NCBI GenBank assembly: GCA_030424825.1
Contig: JAUHWE010000192.1
Coordinates: forward strand, 1 to 7,850
Length of the DNA: 7,850 nucleotides
Direction of reading: 5' to 3'
DNA from: Verrucomicrobiia bacterium
GTDB taxonomy: Bacteria > Verrucomicrobiota > Verrucomicrobiia > Opitutales > Opitutaceae
Below, in pieces: positions 1 to 6,730 of the stretch (position 1 is the first letter of the stretch; each line of letters opens with the position of its first letter). A program made the translations under genes and the position numbers. The notes beneath the pieces are model-generated. The model worked only from the letters and a program-made list of their open reading frames with translations, was not told the DNA's origin and made no database searches.

Positions 1-25
1 CGCTCTTTCCTGCATTCAAGCACTC
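1..25 (-). pseudogene. In-frame continuation of the efflux gene beyond the amber codon
   Basis: Reading past TAG (26-28) in the same frame gives ECLNAGKS up to the window edge. This aligns with residues 221-228 of the first internal repeat (ERLDAGKA), and the stop falls opposite Arg220. The match shows that the coding sequence originally ran through the stop. The true C-terminal end lies outside the window. The explanation could be a nonsense mutation, a sequencing error or amber recoding. Confidence 0.6.
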
Positions 26-1336
26 CTACTCATTTTCCAGGACGCGGCGATGCAGATCCACGACTCGTCCCAATGCGGTGGATCGACTGCGGAGACTTTC
101 CACTTTTTCGACCAGCACATGTATCCCATTTACTAATTCAATCTCGATTGCCGACAATTCGAGCAAGGCCTGTTGCTCCCGCATTTTTGCCGCGTTTAAC
201 TGGTGACGCTCTCGTTTGCTATCGAAAATCGGATACCGCATTTCCAATCCCACATACCAGGAGGGGAAGTCATTCTTTAGATAGCTATCATCCAGGCTTC
301 CCAAATACGTATCAGCCAGCCCGTTCAATCCGTAACTGGCCTTCAGATCAAGCTCCGGCAGTCTCTCATTTTTCGCGTACGCTAGTCGGATTCCGGCTTG
401 TTCCATTCGCTTGACTTGAGCCAAATAAGCGGGATGCGACTTAAAGCTCTCTGCCAATGCATCGTAAAGAACCGGCGGCGTCACATTGAAATCCAGCGTA
501 TCGGAGGGGACCAATTTCGCTCCCGAATTCGCCCGGCGCCCCAAAAAGGCATCCAGTCGAGAAGATGCATCGACGAGCCGCTGCTCGGCGTCCGTCTTGT
601 TCGACTCGCGCAATGCCAGACCCGCTTCTGCTTGGAGGACTTCCAATTCGTTCGCCTTGCCCGCGTCCAAACGTTCGCGAATATCCTTCAGAATCACTTC
701 AGCCGTATCCACGGATCCTTGACTCATTTCGACAAACGCTTTTGCCGCCACTAGATCCCAATAGGCCATCTCCGCTTCCGAGAGCACCAACGCCAGCTGG
801 CTTCGGTAATCCTGCAACGCCACTTCTGAATCCGCAGTTGCAAATCGAATCTGACTGGCCACCGCTTTCCAGCCGCGGTTCCGCAAAAGCGGTTGCGTCA
901 AAGTTGCGCCACTGAAACTTTCCCATTCGGTCTTACCTGTTACCTGAAGGTTGTTCTCGAGTTCTCGCATTTGAGATCCGAGCCGAAGATTCCCTCCCGA
1001 GGGCAACGTTCCCTCGATGGCGGCGGAAAAGATCGCATTCTGTTCATCAAACACGCTTACTCGTTGGCTCAGAAACCGCTCGGTTGAATTCTCACGTCGA
1101 TTCGACTCCTTTGCCAAATTCAATAGCAGGACCGGCTCAAATATCGCCCACTCCGCCTTCGATCGCTCGACTGCCATGCTGTGATCGAGTTCGCTGGCTT
1201 GAAGTCGAAGATTCGCCTCCAATACTTTGTTTAATGTCTGGTTAAGGTTAATCCCCTCCTGAGACTGAACGGGTGTTAGTCCTAATAATAATAAACCGGC
1301 TCCGAGGGGCCCAAGGATTGAAAGCCTAGAATTCAC
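26..1336 (-). CDS. TolC-like outer membrane efflux protein, C-terminus cut by an in-frame amber stop
   Basis: This is an outer membrane channel subunit of the OEP/TolC family, which pairs with periplasmic adaptors and inner-membrane pumps to export solutes. The 436-residue product starts at a GTG (1334-1336) with no clear Shine-Dalgarno sequence, and has a signal peptide ending near VQS|QE (residues 23-27). It shows the two-fold OEP repeat. The first half has the strand segment GATLTQPLLRNRG (143-155) and long helices with ERLDAGKANELEVLQAEA (221-238). The second half has FPSWYVGLEMRYPIFD (357-372) followed by a coiled-coil helix. The family usually continues about 50-70 residues past the second repeat helix, but here the frame stops at TAG (26-28) and resumes in the same frame as ECLNAGKS to the window edge. 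Partner pump genes are not in view. The family call is firm; whether the gene is intact is doubtful. Confidence 0.9.
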   Translation of the reverse strand: MNSRLSILGPLGAGLLLLGLTPVQSQEGINLNQTLNKVLEANLRLQASELDHSMAVERSKAEWAIFEPVLLLNLAKESNRRENSTERFLSQRVSVFDEQNAIFSAAIEGTLPSGGNLRLGSQMRELENNLQVTGKTEWESFSGATLTQPLLRNRGWKAVASQIRFATADSEVALQDYRSQLALVLSEAEMAYWDLVAAKAFVEMSQGSVDTAEVILKDIRERLDAGKANELEVLQAEAGLALRESNKTDAEQRLVDASSRLDAFLGRRANSGAKLVPSDTLDFNVTPPVLYDALAESFKSHPAYLAQVKRMEQAGIRLAYAKNERLPELDLKASYGLNGLADTYLGSLDDSYLKNDFPSWYVGLEMRYPIFDSKRERHQLNAAKMREQQALLELSAIEIELVNGIHVLVEKVESLRSRSTALGRVVDLHRRVLENE

Positions 1337-1851
1337 AAGATTTTTAAATGCCTGATTACCGTGAATTGTAAACGATATTTTATGTAAAATACCTCAAGAG
1401 AACGACTAATAACCCGGGGTTCAAATCCCTCGGCAGACGCAATCGCCCCACATTTCGTCTTCGCTACATCTATTCATGACAACGCACTCATCCAAATTCC
1501 TAAATGAACAGCAGGGTGAGTCACCATAGAATATTCACTTGTCCCTTAAACGCTTTTGTATCGAAACCTAGCAAGCCGAGCCAACACTACCCACCGTTCC
1601 AATGGATCTAACAATCAAGAAATTGATAACCTGCAAGTCTATGGATACATCATGAGCCGTTACTCTGTTTGACCATAGATTCTAACTCACAGTTTCCTCC
1701 AGCAACGGAATAGATCTTTCTGAAAGAGAGACTTCAGATTAAGCGTCGGCTAGCTAAAAAACTGATAATTATTGCGTGATTGTACCCTACGAACAGATAC
1801 AGCTTGCCGGAATAGCAGGATTCGAAAGGGTAGCTACTATAAGTTCGTCCA
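1337..1851. other. Non-coding, AT-rich divergent intergenic region
   Basis: About 515 bases lie between the minus-strand efflux gene and the plus-strand Nudix gene. I find no open frame with a recognisable product. It must hold the promoters of both divergent genes, and the stretch near 1337-1400 is AT-rich and promoter-like, but no -35/-10 pair stands out. A tRNA T-arm-like fragment sits at 1411-1441. A TATAAG that could act as a -10 lies at 1838-1843, only about 9 bases before the Nudix TTG, which would give an almost leaderless transcript; this is speculative. Confidence 0.5.
1411..1441 (+). other. tRNA 3'-end-like fragment (T-arm plus acceptor-like tail)
   Basis: GGGG-TTCAAAT-CCCT (1416-1430) has the conserved T-loop form: TTC opens a 7-base loop, and a G-C pair closes the stem. 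Four of the five stem positions pair, one of them G-T, and the outermost is C/C. It is followed by GGCAGAC, a possible discriminator G, then CAA rather than CCA. No D-arm, anticodon arm or matching 5' acceptor strand is present upstream, so this is not a tRNA gene. It may be a leftover tRNA 3' end of the kind used as an integration site, or chance. Confidence 0.3.
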
Positions 1852-2286
1852 TTGAAGAACCTAAAAATATCTACCAAGGCAGTGATCATAAGGAACGAGA
1901 AAATCCTTATGATTCAAAAAAGGCCGAAGAGTCGCCAGAAATTCTATACCCTTCCAGGAGGCACGCAGGAAATCGAAGAAACCATTCATCGATCGCTTGC
2001 CAGAGAAGTCTTCGAAGAAACCGGTGCGACCATAGTAATTCATGATCTAATTTGGACAAATCAACGCAGAGTCCGGTCAAAAAAAGTGACAGAAGCGTTC
2101 CTTCACAAGATAGAGTACATTTTCCAATGTTCCATAGATGATGGATACGAAGTGCAAATAGGACCCGTGCCTGACTCTAGTCAAACTGGAGTTAAGTGGT
2201 TGAAGATCGCCCAACTCGAACAGTATCGCATCGCTCCAAAAAGATTACGCACGACGCTCAATCAATTGCTCACGAAAGTTTACTGA
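1852..2286 (+). CDS. Small Nudix hydrolase
   Basis: This is a 144-residue single-domain Nudix hydrolase, a family that cleaves nucleoside diphosphates linked to another moiety (for example oxidised dNTPs, ADP-ribose or NADH) using a divalent metal. The Nudix box GX5EX7REUXEEXGU is complete at residues 37-59: G37, E43, R51-E52, E55-E56 and G58. It is preceded by the usual N-terminal strand KAVIIRNEKILMIQKR (9-24) and LPGGT (34-38). The length is normal for a minimal Nudix protein. An in-frame TAA (1840-1842) lies just upstream, so the start is within the open frame; TTG at 1852 gives the full N-terminal strand, while the next option (GTG 1882) would remove part of it. No Shine-Dalgarno sequence is visible. 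Codon use leans to AT, with six ATA Ile codons and five AGA/AGG Arg codons in a short gene, which could mean transfer. The substrate cannot be predicted. Confidence 0.88.
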   Translation: MKNLKISTKAVIIRNEKILMIQKRPKSRQKFYTLPGGTQEIEETIHRSLAREVFEETGATIVIHDLIWTNQRRVRSKKVTEAFLHKIEYIFQCSIDDGYEVQIGPVPDSSQTGVKWLKIAQLEQYRIAPKRLRTTLNQLLTKVY

Positions 2287-2341
2287 AAACGCTTGGACCC
2301 TTACACCGCTTGGCATACTCAGTTGACGGGCTAATTCCGAG

Positions 2342-2467
2342 ATGGCCAACAATCGTATTCTGGATGGGCTTCACCAACTCCAACGCCAAGAATTCAAACT
2401 CGATTTTCTAGACATACTGCGATCAAAGGGAACAATTCCTTATCGCAAACAGACGCAGTGCCTCTAA
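2342..2467 (+). CDS. Possible 41-residue small protein or upstream leader ORF
   Basis: An ATG frame encodes a hydrophilic 41-residue peptide beginning MANNRILDGLHQLQRQEF and ending TIPYRKQTQCL. Its TAA ends 14 bases before the ydbH ATG. An in-frame TGA (2324-2326) lies just upstream, so it does not extend further. There is no clear ribosome binding site and I recognise no family. It could be a real small gene, a translated leader for ydbH, the eroded end of a lost gene, or chance. The only support is its position and uninterrupted frame. Confidence 0.2.
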   Translation: MANNRILDGLHQLQRQEFKLDFLDILRSKGTIPYRKQTQCL

Positions 2468-2470
2468 TTT

Positions 2471-2476
2471 AAAAGG
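2471..2476 (+). promoter_or_regulatory. Ribosome binding site of ydbH
   Basis: AAAAGG lies five bases before the ATG at 2482. It is the clearest Shine-Dalgarno-like sequence in the window and supports that start. Confidence 0.5.
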
Positions 2477-2481
2477 CGAGC

Positions 2482-5436
2482 ATGGTTTCCAATCAGAAGA
2501 GCAAGTTGAGGCGTAGAATCGTTCAGGGAGTGACCTTTGCGATCACTTGCATGGCTGGCGTTCTAATCGGAATCTATCTAGCCCGAATCCCGATCGCCCG
2601 CTACGTCGCGGAGAAGGCTCTCTTACAGAGCAACATCAACGAGTCGCGTTTCGATTGGGTTCAGCTCGACACGGACTACTCCTCGCTTTCGGACGTATTC
2701 ATCCAAACCGAATCCTACTCAATCAGCATCGAAAGGATCGACCTTAGTTACGATCTCGCTGAAGTCTGGAAAGAAAGGAAACTGAAGACTCTCAAAATAG
2801 AGGGACTTCAGCTCTACTATGACCTGACCGGACCCTCAACGGTAGATCTCAGGGAAGTTGATGCGCTGATCAAAAACGGGATTCCGTTTCCTTTAGACTC
2901 AGTCCAGATCGAAGGTTCTGCGGTGAGGCTACTGACTGATTTTGGAGAAACGAACATCGATCTGGATCTGGATCTTCGGCAGGACCGGGATTCCGGAATT
3001 CTGGGAAATGTTAAAGCCAAAACAGGTTCGGAATCGGCAAGTCTCCAACTCGCGATTTCAGATCGGATACGAGCGACAGTAAAAGCGAGTGTTCTTGACT
3101 TGGAACAGGTTCTCTCGAAAAACGGAATCGAATGGAAAGACAAACTACCCTTCTCCCGGAAAGATGCGCTTAAGGTCTCTGGTGCCGAGGTTGAGGCAAA
3201 TATTACTTTCCACGGAATCACGCTGGAATCTGCTTTGATCTCCGCAAATGTCGGCCCTCTCTCATTTAAGGATTACGATTTAGAGGCAGACATCCTAGGC
3301 GTGCAGGCCTCTGTTGAACTCAATGGAGAGGAGATTAGAAATGCGCAATCCAGCATTCATCTCAAACGAGCTTTATTTGATCCTCTAACGGTATCCGAAA
3401 CCACTATACAGTTATCTGCAAATCATTTAGATGAGGTTTCGATTTCAATACCAGATACCAGCTGGGAGTCAACCAATGGTGAAAAAGGAGTCCTCGCCGC
3501 ACATTTAAAAACTGTATTGGATGATAACTACGCAATTGAAACCTATTCAGGCGAGTTTTCCGTGAAGAAGTTGCAGAGTGATGTATTCGATATTTCCCCT
3601 TTCGATATCAGCTTCGAAGGGACGCTTGAATCGGCGGTCCTGTCCTTCAGCGATCTCATTAGCCGAACCCTACCCTGGTTATCTGTAGAAAAACTGGAAG
3701 CCCGCATCAAAGGCATAAACTCCGAAACACCCGAGATCGCGATTACCACACAAGTCGTGGCCGATGGGTCCCGAACCGCAGAACATCCGGCACCATTTTC
3801 TGGTGCGTGGAAATTGGACGCCAATCTTCTTCCGGGATCCCTGCCACGAAAAGCGAACCTCACCCTTGTACCTCTTGACGACAGACCTATCATCAGTTCA
3901 ACCATGGCTGACCTTGGTGGGACGGCAACTCTCCAAACGAACCTTGACTATTGGCCTGAGGAAAGAGAGGCAGCCCTTAAGTTACAACTAACGGCATCCG
4001 ACCTAACAACGAAAATTGAAGATTGGTCGCTCAACGGCGGGGCCGCTTCGGTTGCCCTCAGCACCCTGCCCATCAATCTGATGCAATTAGGGGATCTCCG
4101 CAATAACGCACTCGCATTGACCGAATTTCTAGCACCCTTATTCGAATACAATATCAACCTGCAAGGTTCCGAGCTCAAAGGCCCATCGGACCTGACAATG
4201 CAATGGTTTTCAGCCGGTGCTAAATCAATGGAAGCTATCGACACTAAACCAATACAAACGCGATTGGAGTTCGGTGCTGGCATTGTCCAACTAGGGACAG
4301 AAACTTTGAACCAGTTCACATTGAGCTCAGAAATCACTGGTTCTGATCTACTAACAAATACGGAAACGAAAGCTTCTATGCTATTCGAAAACGAACCCGT
4401 ATCCATAAAGCTAGTTCAAAACTTCAGAAACATCTCCACCGACATGGCTTCAGAAGGCGACTATTCAATCGAGGGCATCAACTTGCTGAGCTCGGATATT
4501 CTCTCTCGTCACCTACCCGAGTTTACAGGTTCTTCCGTATCCGCAAAGATCGACATTCGAGGTGAAACTCAATTCATGGGCGAGGATTGGGATGCTTCGA
4601 CAAATTTTCAGCTACGGGAGGGATCGTTTCGATTGCCGTCCCAAGAGCTGGCGGTCAATACGTTCGAAGCAGACGTGCGGTTTCCCTCGTTAGCAAGCCT
4701 CTCAACCAGTCCTTCGCAATTAATTACCGCGGATCAGATAACAATTGGCGACATCGACGCAACGCAACTACGGTCGGAGTTCAGCATTGCGGATGGGAAT
4801 CGGCTGTCCGTCGAAAGCGCTGGCTTCTCCATTTTCGATGGCAATGTCTCAATCAGTCCATTCACTCTATCCCTTGAGGACCCGAATGCCGACTTGCTTA
4901 TCCATTTCAAGCAACTCTCAATCACTCCTGCCATTGCCATGCTTGACTTCTTTGACGGGCAGGTAACAGGACGCCTAAATGGGACCCTGCCAATCAGCAT
5001 CAAGGACGGCTACCCCGTACTCGGTGAGGGCTTCCTGGAGCTCGATCCCAGCGAGTCCGCTCGATTTTCATACAATGCCAGCGGTTTCTTCACAGAGAAA
5101 GGAGCTCAAGCCGCGGCCAAGAAAACCCTGGGTGACAAGCTTCTCGATCGTCTCGGACTAGAACCGAACGCCCTTTTAGAAGACGCTCTGGGCAACCTGT
5201 CCATTCAGAAGCTTCGACTCGACCTGTTCAACAAGAACCTGCCAAGTACACCAATGCGAATTCAACTCGCGGGAATCGCCGACACCGGTCGGGCGAAAAT
5301 CCCCCTTAACATCACCACCAATGTAAACGGAACCGTGGCGGAGCTTCTAAATTTTCTTACGCGACTAGACTCACTCGGCATCGCTGCCGGCCAGGCACCC
5401 AATCAACCAGCCACCCCGCATTCTAACAATCTATAA
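2482..5436 (+). CDS. ydbH: YdbH-family AsmA-like intermembrane bridge protein
   Basis: This is a 984-residue member of the AsmA-like clan, YdbH branch. In E. coli, YdbH, TamB and YhdP act redundantly in moving phospholipids to the outer membrane. One N-terminal membrane anchor (about residues 13-33) follows a basic head, KLRRR. The rest is a long run of alternating short beta strands, as expected for a hydrophobic-groove bridge spanning the periplasm. The C-terminal part, from about residue 755 to 950, fits the DctA-YdbH domain, including VTGRLNGTLPISIKDGYP and the following GEGFLELDPS, then a helical AAAKKTLGDKLLDRLGL segment. It is somewhat longer than the E. coli protein (about 880 residues). 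The best support is context: a YnbE-like lipoprotein and a YdbL (DUF1318) gene follow in the same order as in E. coli. A large unrelated AsmA-like protein is the alternative, but the neighbours argue against it. Confidence 0.88.
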   Translation: MVSNQKSKLRRRIVQGVTFAITCMAGVLIGIYLARIPIARYVAEKALLQSNINESRFDWVQLDTDYSSLSDVFIQTESYSISIERIDLSYDLAEVWKERKLKTLKIEGLQLYYDLTGPSTVDLREVDALIKNGIPFPLDSVQIEGSAVRLLTDFGETNIDLDLDLRQDRDSGILGNVKAKTGSESASLQLAISDRIRATVKASVLDLEQVLSKNGIEWKDKLPFSRKDALKVSGAEVEANITFHGITLESALISANVGPLSFKDYDLEADILGVQASVELNGEEIRNAQSSIHLKRALFDPLTVSETTIQLSANHLDEVSISIPDTSWESTNGEKGVLAAHLKTVLDDNYAIETYSGEFSVKKLQSDVFDISPFDISFEGTLESAVLSFSDLISRTLPWLSVEKLEARIKGINSETPEIAITTQVVADGSRTAEHPAPFSGAWKLDANLLPGSLPRKANLTLVPLDDRPIISSTMADLGGTATLQTNLDYWPEEREAALKLQLTASDLTTKIEDWSLNGGAASVALSTLPINLMQLGDLRNNALALTEFLAPLFEYNINLQGSELKGPSDLTMQWFSAGAKSMEAIDTKPIQTRLEFGAGIVQLGTETLNQFTLSSEITGSDLLTNTETKASMLFENEPVSIKLVQNFRNISTDMASEGDYSIEGINLLSSDILSRHLPEFTGSSVSAKIDIRGETQFMGEDWDASTNFQLREGSFRLPSQELAVNTFEADVRFPSLASLSTSPSQLITADQITIGDIDATQLRSEFSIADGNRLSVESAGFSIFDGNVSISPFTLSLEDPNADLLIHFKQLSITPAIAMLDFFDGQVTGRLNGTLPISIKDGYPVLGEGFLELDPSESARFSYNASGFFTEKGAQAAAKKTLGDKLLDRLGLEPNALLEDALGNLSIQKLRLDLFNKNLPSTPMRIQLAGIADTGRAKIPLNITTNVNGTVAELLNFLTRLDSLGIAAGQAPNQPATPHSNNL

Positions 5437-5529
5437 ACAATAATCGCCTCGTAATTTGAACCAGAAAAAGGCACTTTATTGAAAAAGCTCTGAATACGGG
5501 TCAAACTCGATCCGTCCTACGCACAAATC

Positions 5530-5739
5530 ATGAAACTCGATACTCTTTCTGCCATTCGGCTTACGCTCGCGCCCTTGTTGCTCTTAAGTGTTTCCAGCTG
5601 TATCAGCATAAAAACACACAGCTCGTTCGAGCCCATCTACATGACGCTCGACGTAAATCTGAAGGTGCAACTCCAGAAGGAGCTTTCGGACGTGTTCGGC
5701 GACATCGACAACGCCTCTAAATCCCTCACGGATTCCTAA
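5530..5739 (+). CDS. ynbE: YnbE-like outer membrane lipoprotein
   Basis: This 69-residue lipoprotein has a signal sequence ending in the lipobox VSSC, so Cys24 would be the acylated first residue. The residue after it is Ile, not Asp, which fits sorting to the outer membrane. The mature part carries EPIYMTLDVNLKVQL (34-48), matching the family's core PI-x-hydrophobic-x-hydrophobic-V strand, then a short charged tail (KELSDVFGDID, 50-60). In E. coli the YnbE strand docks on the C-terminus of YdbH to complete an inner-to-outer membrane bridge. It lies 93 bases after ydbH and 21 before ydbL. An in-frame TGA (5491-5493) upstream leaves ATG 5530 as the only sensible start, although no Shine-Dalgarno sequence is visible. 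At 69 residues it is close to the E. coli length of about 61. Confidence 0.88.
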   Translation: MKLDTLSAIRLTLAPLLLLSVSSCISIKTHSSFEPIYMTLDVNLKVQLQKELSDVFGDIDNASKSLTDS

Positions 5740-5760
5740 TTTTCCAACCTGAAAATCACT

Positions 5761-6147
5761 ATGAAAACAGCTAACTGGACCTTTCTTTTTATCTTAGCCG
5801 CAATTTCGATCGGGCTCGCGCCTCAAACGGCGTTGGCCCAAAATGACGAAGAGTCGATCAAGCAACGTCTACTCGACCGAGTCGAGAGCGTTGACGCCCT
5901 GAAGCTCAGTGGAGCCGTTGGTGAAAACAACAAAGGATTTCTAGAACAACGGGCGATGCTAAACCCGGAGCAGACTAAAACGATGAATGAGGAAAACGCG
6001 GACCGTAAAGCCCTCTACACCATCCTCGCAAATCGCCTTGGACTTTCCGTTACAGTCGTCGGACAAGGCCGAGCCGAATCCATTCGGAACAAGTCAGCCC
6101 CCGGTGTTTGGATACAGCAACCAAGCGGTCAGTGGACGAAGGAATAA
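5761..6147 (+). CDS. ydbL: YdbL family periplasmic protein (DUF1318)
   Basis: This 128-residue exported protein has a signal peptide cleaved near ALA|QN (24-28). The mature part matches YdbL/DUF1318. It has LKLSGAVGENNKGFL (47-61), the family G-x-VGE-x3-G-x-L turn. NEENADRKALYTILANRLGL (76-95) matches the N-x2-R-x3-Y-x2-LA helix. The end is PGVWIQQPSGQWTKE (114-128), where the terminal PG...Q..GQW.K motif is diagnostic. In E. coli, YdbL is the periplasmic partner that modulates YdbH-YnbE assembly. It follows ynbE by 21 bases and is very likely co-transcribed with it. No Shine-Dalgarno sequence is visible. There are no Cys residues in the mature protein. Confidence 0.9.
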   Translation: MKTANWTFLFILAAISIGLAPQTALAQNDEESIKQRLLDRVESVDALKLSGAVGENNKGFLEQRAMLNPEQTKTMNEENADRKALYTILANRLGLSVTVVGQGRAESIRNKSAPGVWIQQPSGQWTKE

Positions 6148-6167
6148 CGCTTTCAACGGCGTATTTC

Positions 6168-6200
6168 CGACCACGAATATAGGTCGCGTTTCTTTGAAAC
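6168..6200 (+). terminator. Possible weak terminator after ydbL
   Basis: Two small hairpins follow the ydbL stop by 20 bases: CGACC (6168-6172) with GGTCG (6182-6186), and GTTTC (6188-6192) with GAAAC (6196-6200). Both stems are only five base pairs and there is no strong T-tract directly after either, so termination here is uncertain. Confidence 0.22.
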
Positions 6201-6271
6201 AACTCGAAAGGAAACGGGGACGCCTCTATTGTACCTTTTTTGAAAGTGACGTTCGATAAAACCGCGTTTCC
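6185..6271. repeat. Cluster of short inverted and direct repeats, possible REP-like remnant
   Basis: CGCGTTTC occurs at 6185-6192 and again at 6263-6270. Between them, GGAAACG (6210-6216) is a perfect inverted partner of CGTTTCC (6265-6271). The inner segment contains GGAAACGGGGACGCC, which has the look of the ends of REP-type palindromic elements spread by REP-associated transposases. Only one copy is in the window, so repeat status cannot be proved here. Confidence 0.25.
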
Positions 6272-6673
6272 GCAGTCGGCGCAATAACGAGCTCTCCTTT
6301 TCCCGAGTCGTCAAGGACCACTCATCCGACTTCGCCTAATCCTTGTCACGTTTCCAAATCGTCGGAGAATTCAACACTCCAAGTGTCTCCCTTTCCCCCG
6401 TTATCAAAATCCGAACTGCCTGGCCCCCGATTAGCCGTTCAATCGACAAACTTCCGAAACGCTCTCCCGTAAACCAAATTCCGATCGCTAAAAGATACCC
6501 ATAGTTTACGGTACGGCTTTCCAGATCCTGACTGGCTAAATGTCATAAGTTCATGCGATACGATTTTAATTGTACAATCCGATCAGGACAACAATGACGA
6601 CTACATGTCGAGATTCATTCCCAGCGTTAATAAGGCGGATTCCAGTAGTTAGATACACACTCGAAATCGAAAC

Positions 6674-6703
6674 AAAAAAAGGAGCCTTCAGTAAAGGCTC
6701 CTT
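6674..6703 (-). terminator. Rho-independent terminator of the azurin gene
   Basis: A perfect 10-bp inverted repeat, AAGGAGCCTT (6679-6688) and AAGGCTCCTT (6694-6703), encloses a 5-base loop. On the minus strand it is followed directly by a run of seven T (A7 at 6674-6680 on the plus strand, partly in the stem). It begins about 28 bases after the azurin stop codon, which is textbook spacing and orientation for that gene. Confidence 0.9.
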
Positions 6704-6730
6704 AGCGACAAAATATTTGTTAGGGACAAA

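Larger units (their letters stand above)
2287..2481. other. Short gap upstream of ydbH
   Basis: This stretch of 195 bases must carry the promoter of the ydbH cluster unless that is read through from the Nudix gene. A TTGACG (2323-2328) resembles a -35 element, but no good -10 lies at 16-18 bases. There is no convincing terminator after the Nudix stop. It contains one doubtful small ORF at 2342-2467. Confidence 0.4.
6148..6673. other. Gene-free region between ydbL and the azurin terminator
   Basis: About 525 bases have no open frame with a recognisable product on either strand. The first 125 bases hold small hairpins and repeats of CGCGTTTC/GAAACG type. The remainder (about 6280-6670) is rich in short TCC/CCC runs on the plus strand, and I see no structured RNA or promoter that I can defend. 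It could be decayed coding or mobile DNA between two converging transcription units (ydbL rightward, azurin leftward). Confidence 0.5.

Noticed and set aside
20..40. Frameshift as the cause of the truncated efflux gene
   Set aside because: The homologous sequence after the stop is in the same frame as the sequence before it, so a single nonsense codon explains it without an indel.
398..754. Open plus-strand frame of 118 codons inside the efflux gene
   Set aside because: It is antisense to a clearly recognisable OEP coding sequence, has no family features, and is the usual by-product of a real gene on the other strand.
1411..1441. Complete tRNA gene
   Set aside because: Only a T-arm-like part is present. 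No D-arm, anticodon arm or 5' acceptor partner is found upstream, and the tail is CAA instead of CCA.
1776..2045. GTG-initiated frame overlapping the Nudix start
   Set aside because: It overlaps the Nudix gene out of frame and turns into Arg/Ser/His-rich sequence exactly where the Nudix box is encoded in the other frame.
2817..4406. Three minus-strand frames of 120-152 codons beneath ydbH
   Set aside because: They are antisense to a continuous 984-codon gene, rich in Ser/Arg as expected of shadow frames, with no recognisable domain or ribosome binding site.
5437..5529. Terminator or separate promoter between ydbH and ynbE
   Set aside because: The 93-base gap shows no credible hairpin with a T-tract and no good -35/-10 pair. 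The conserved gene order favours a single transcript.
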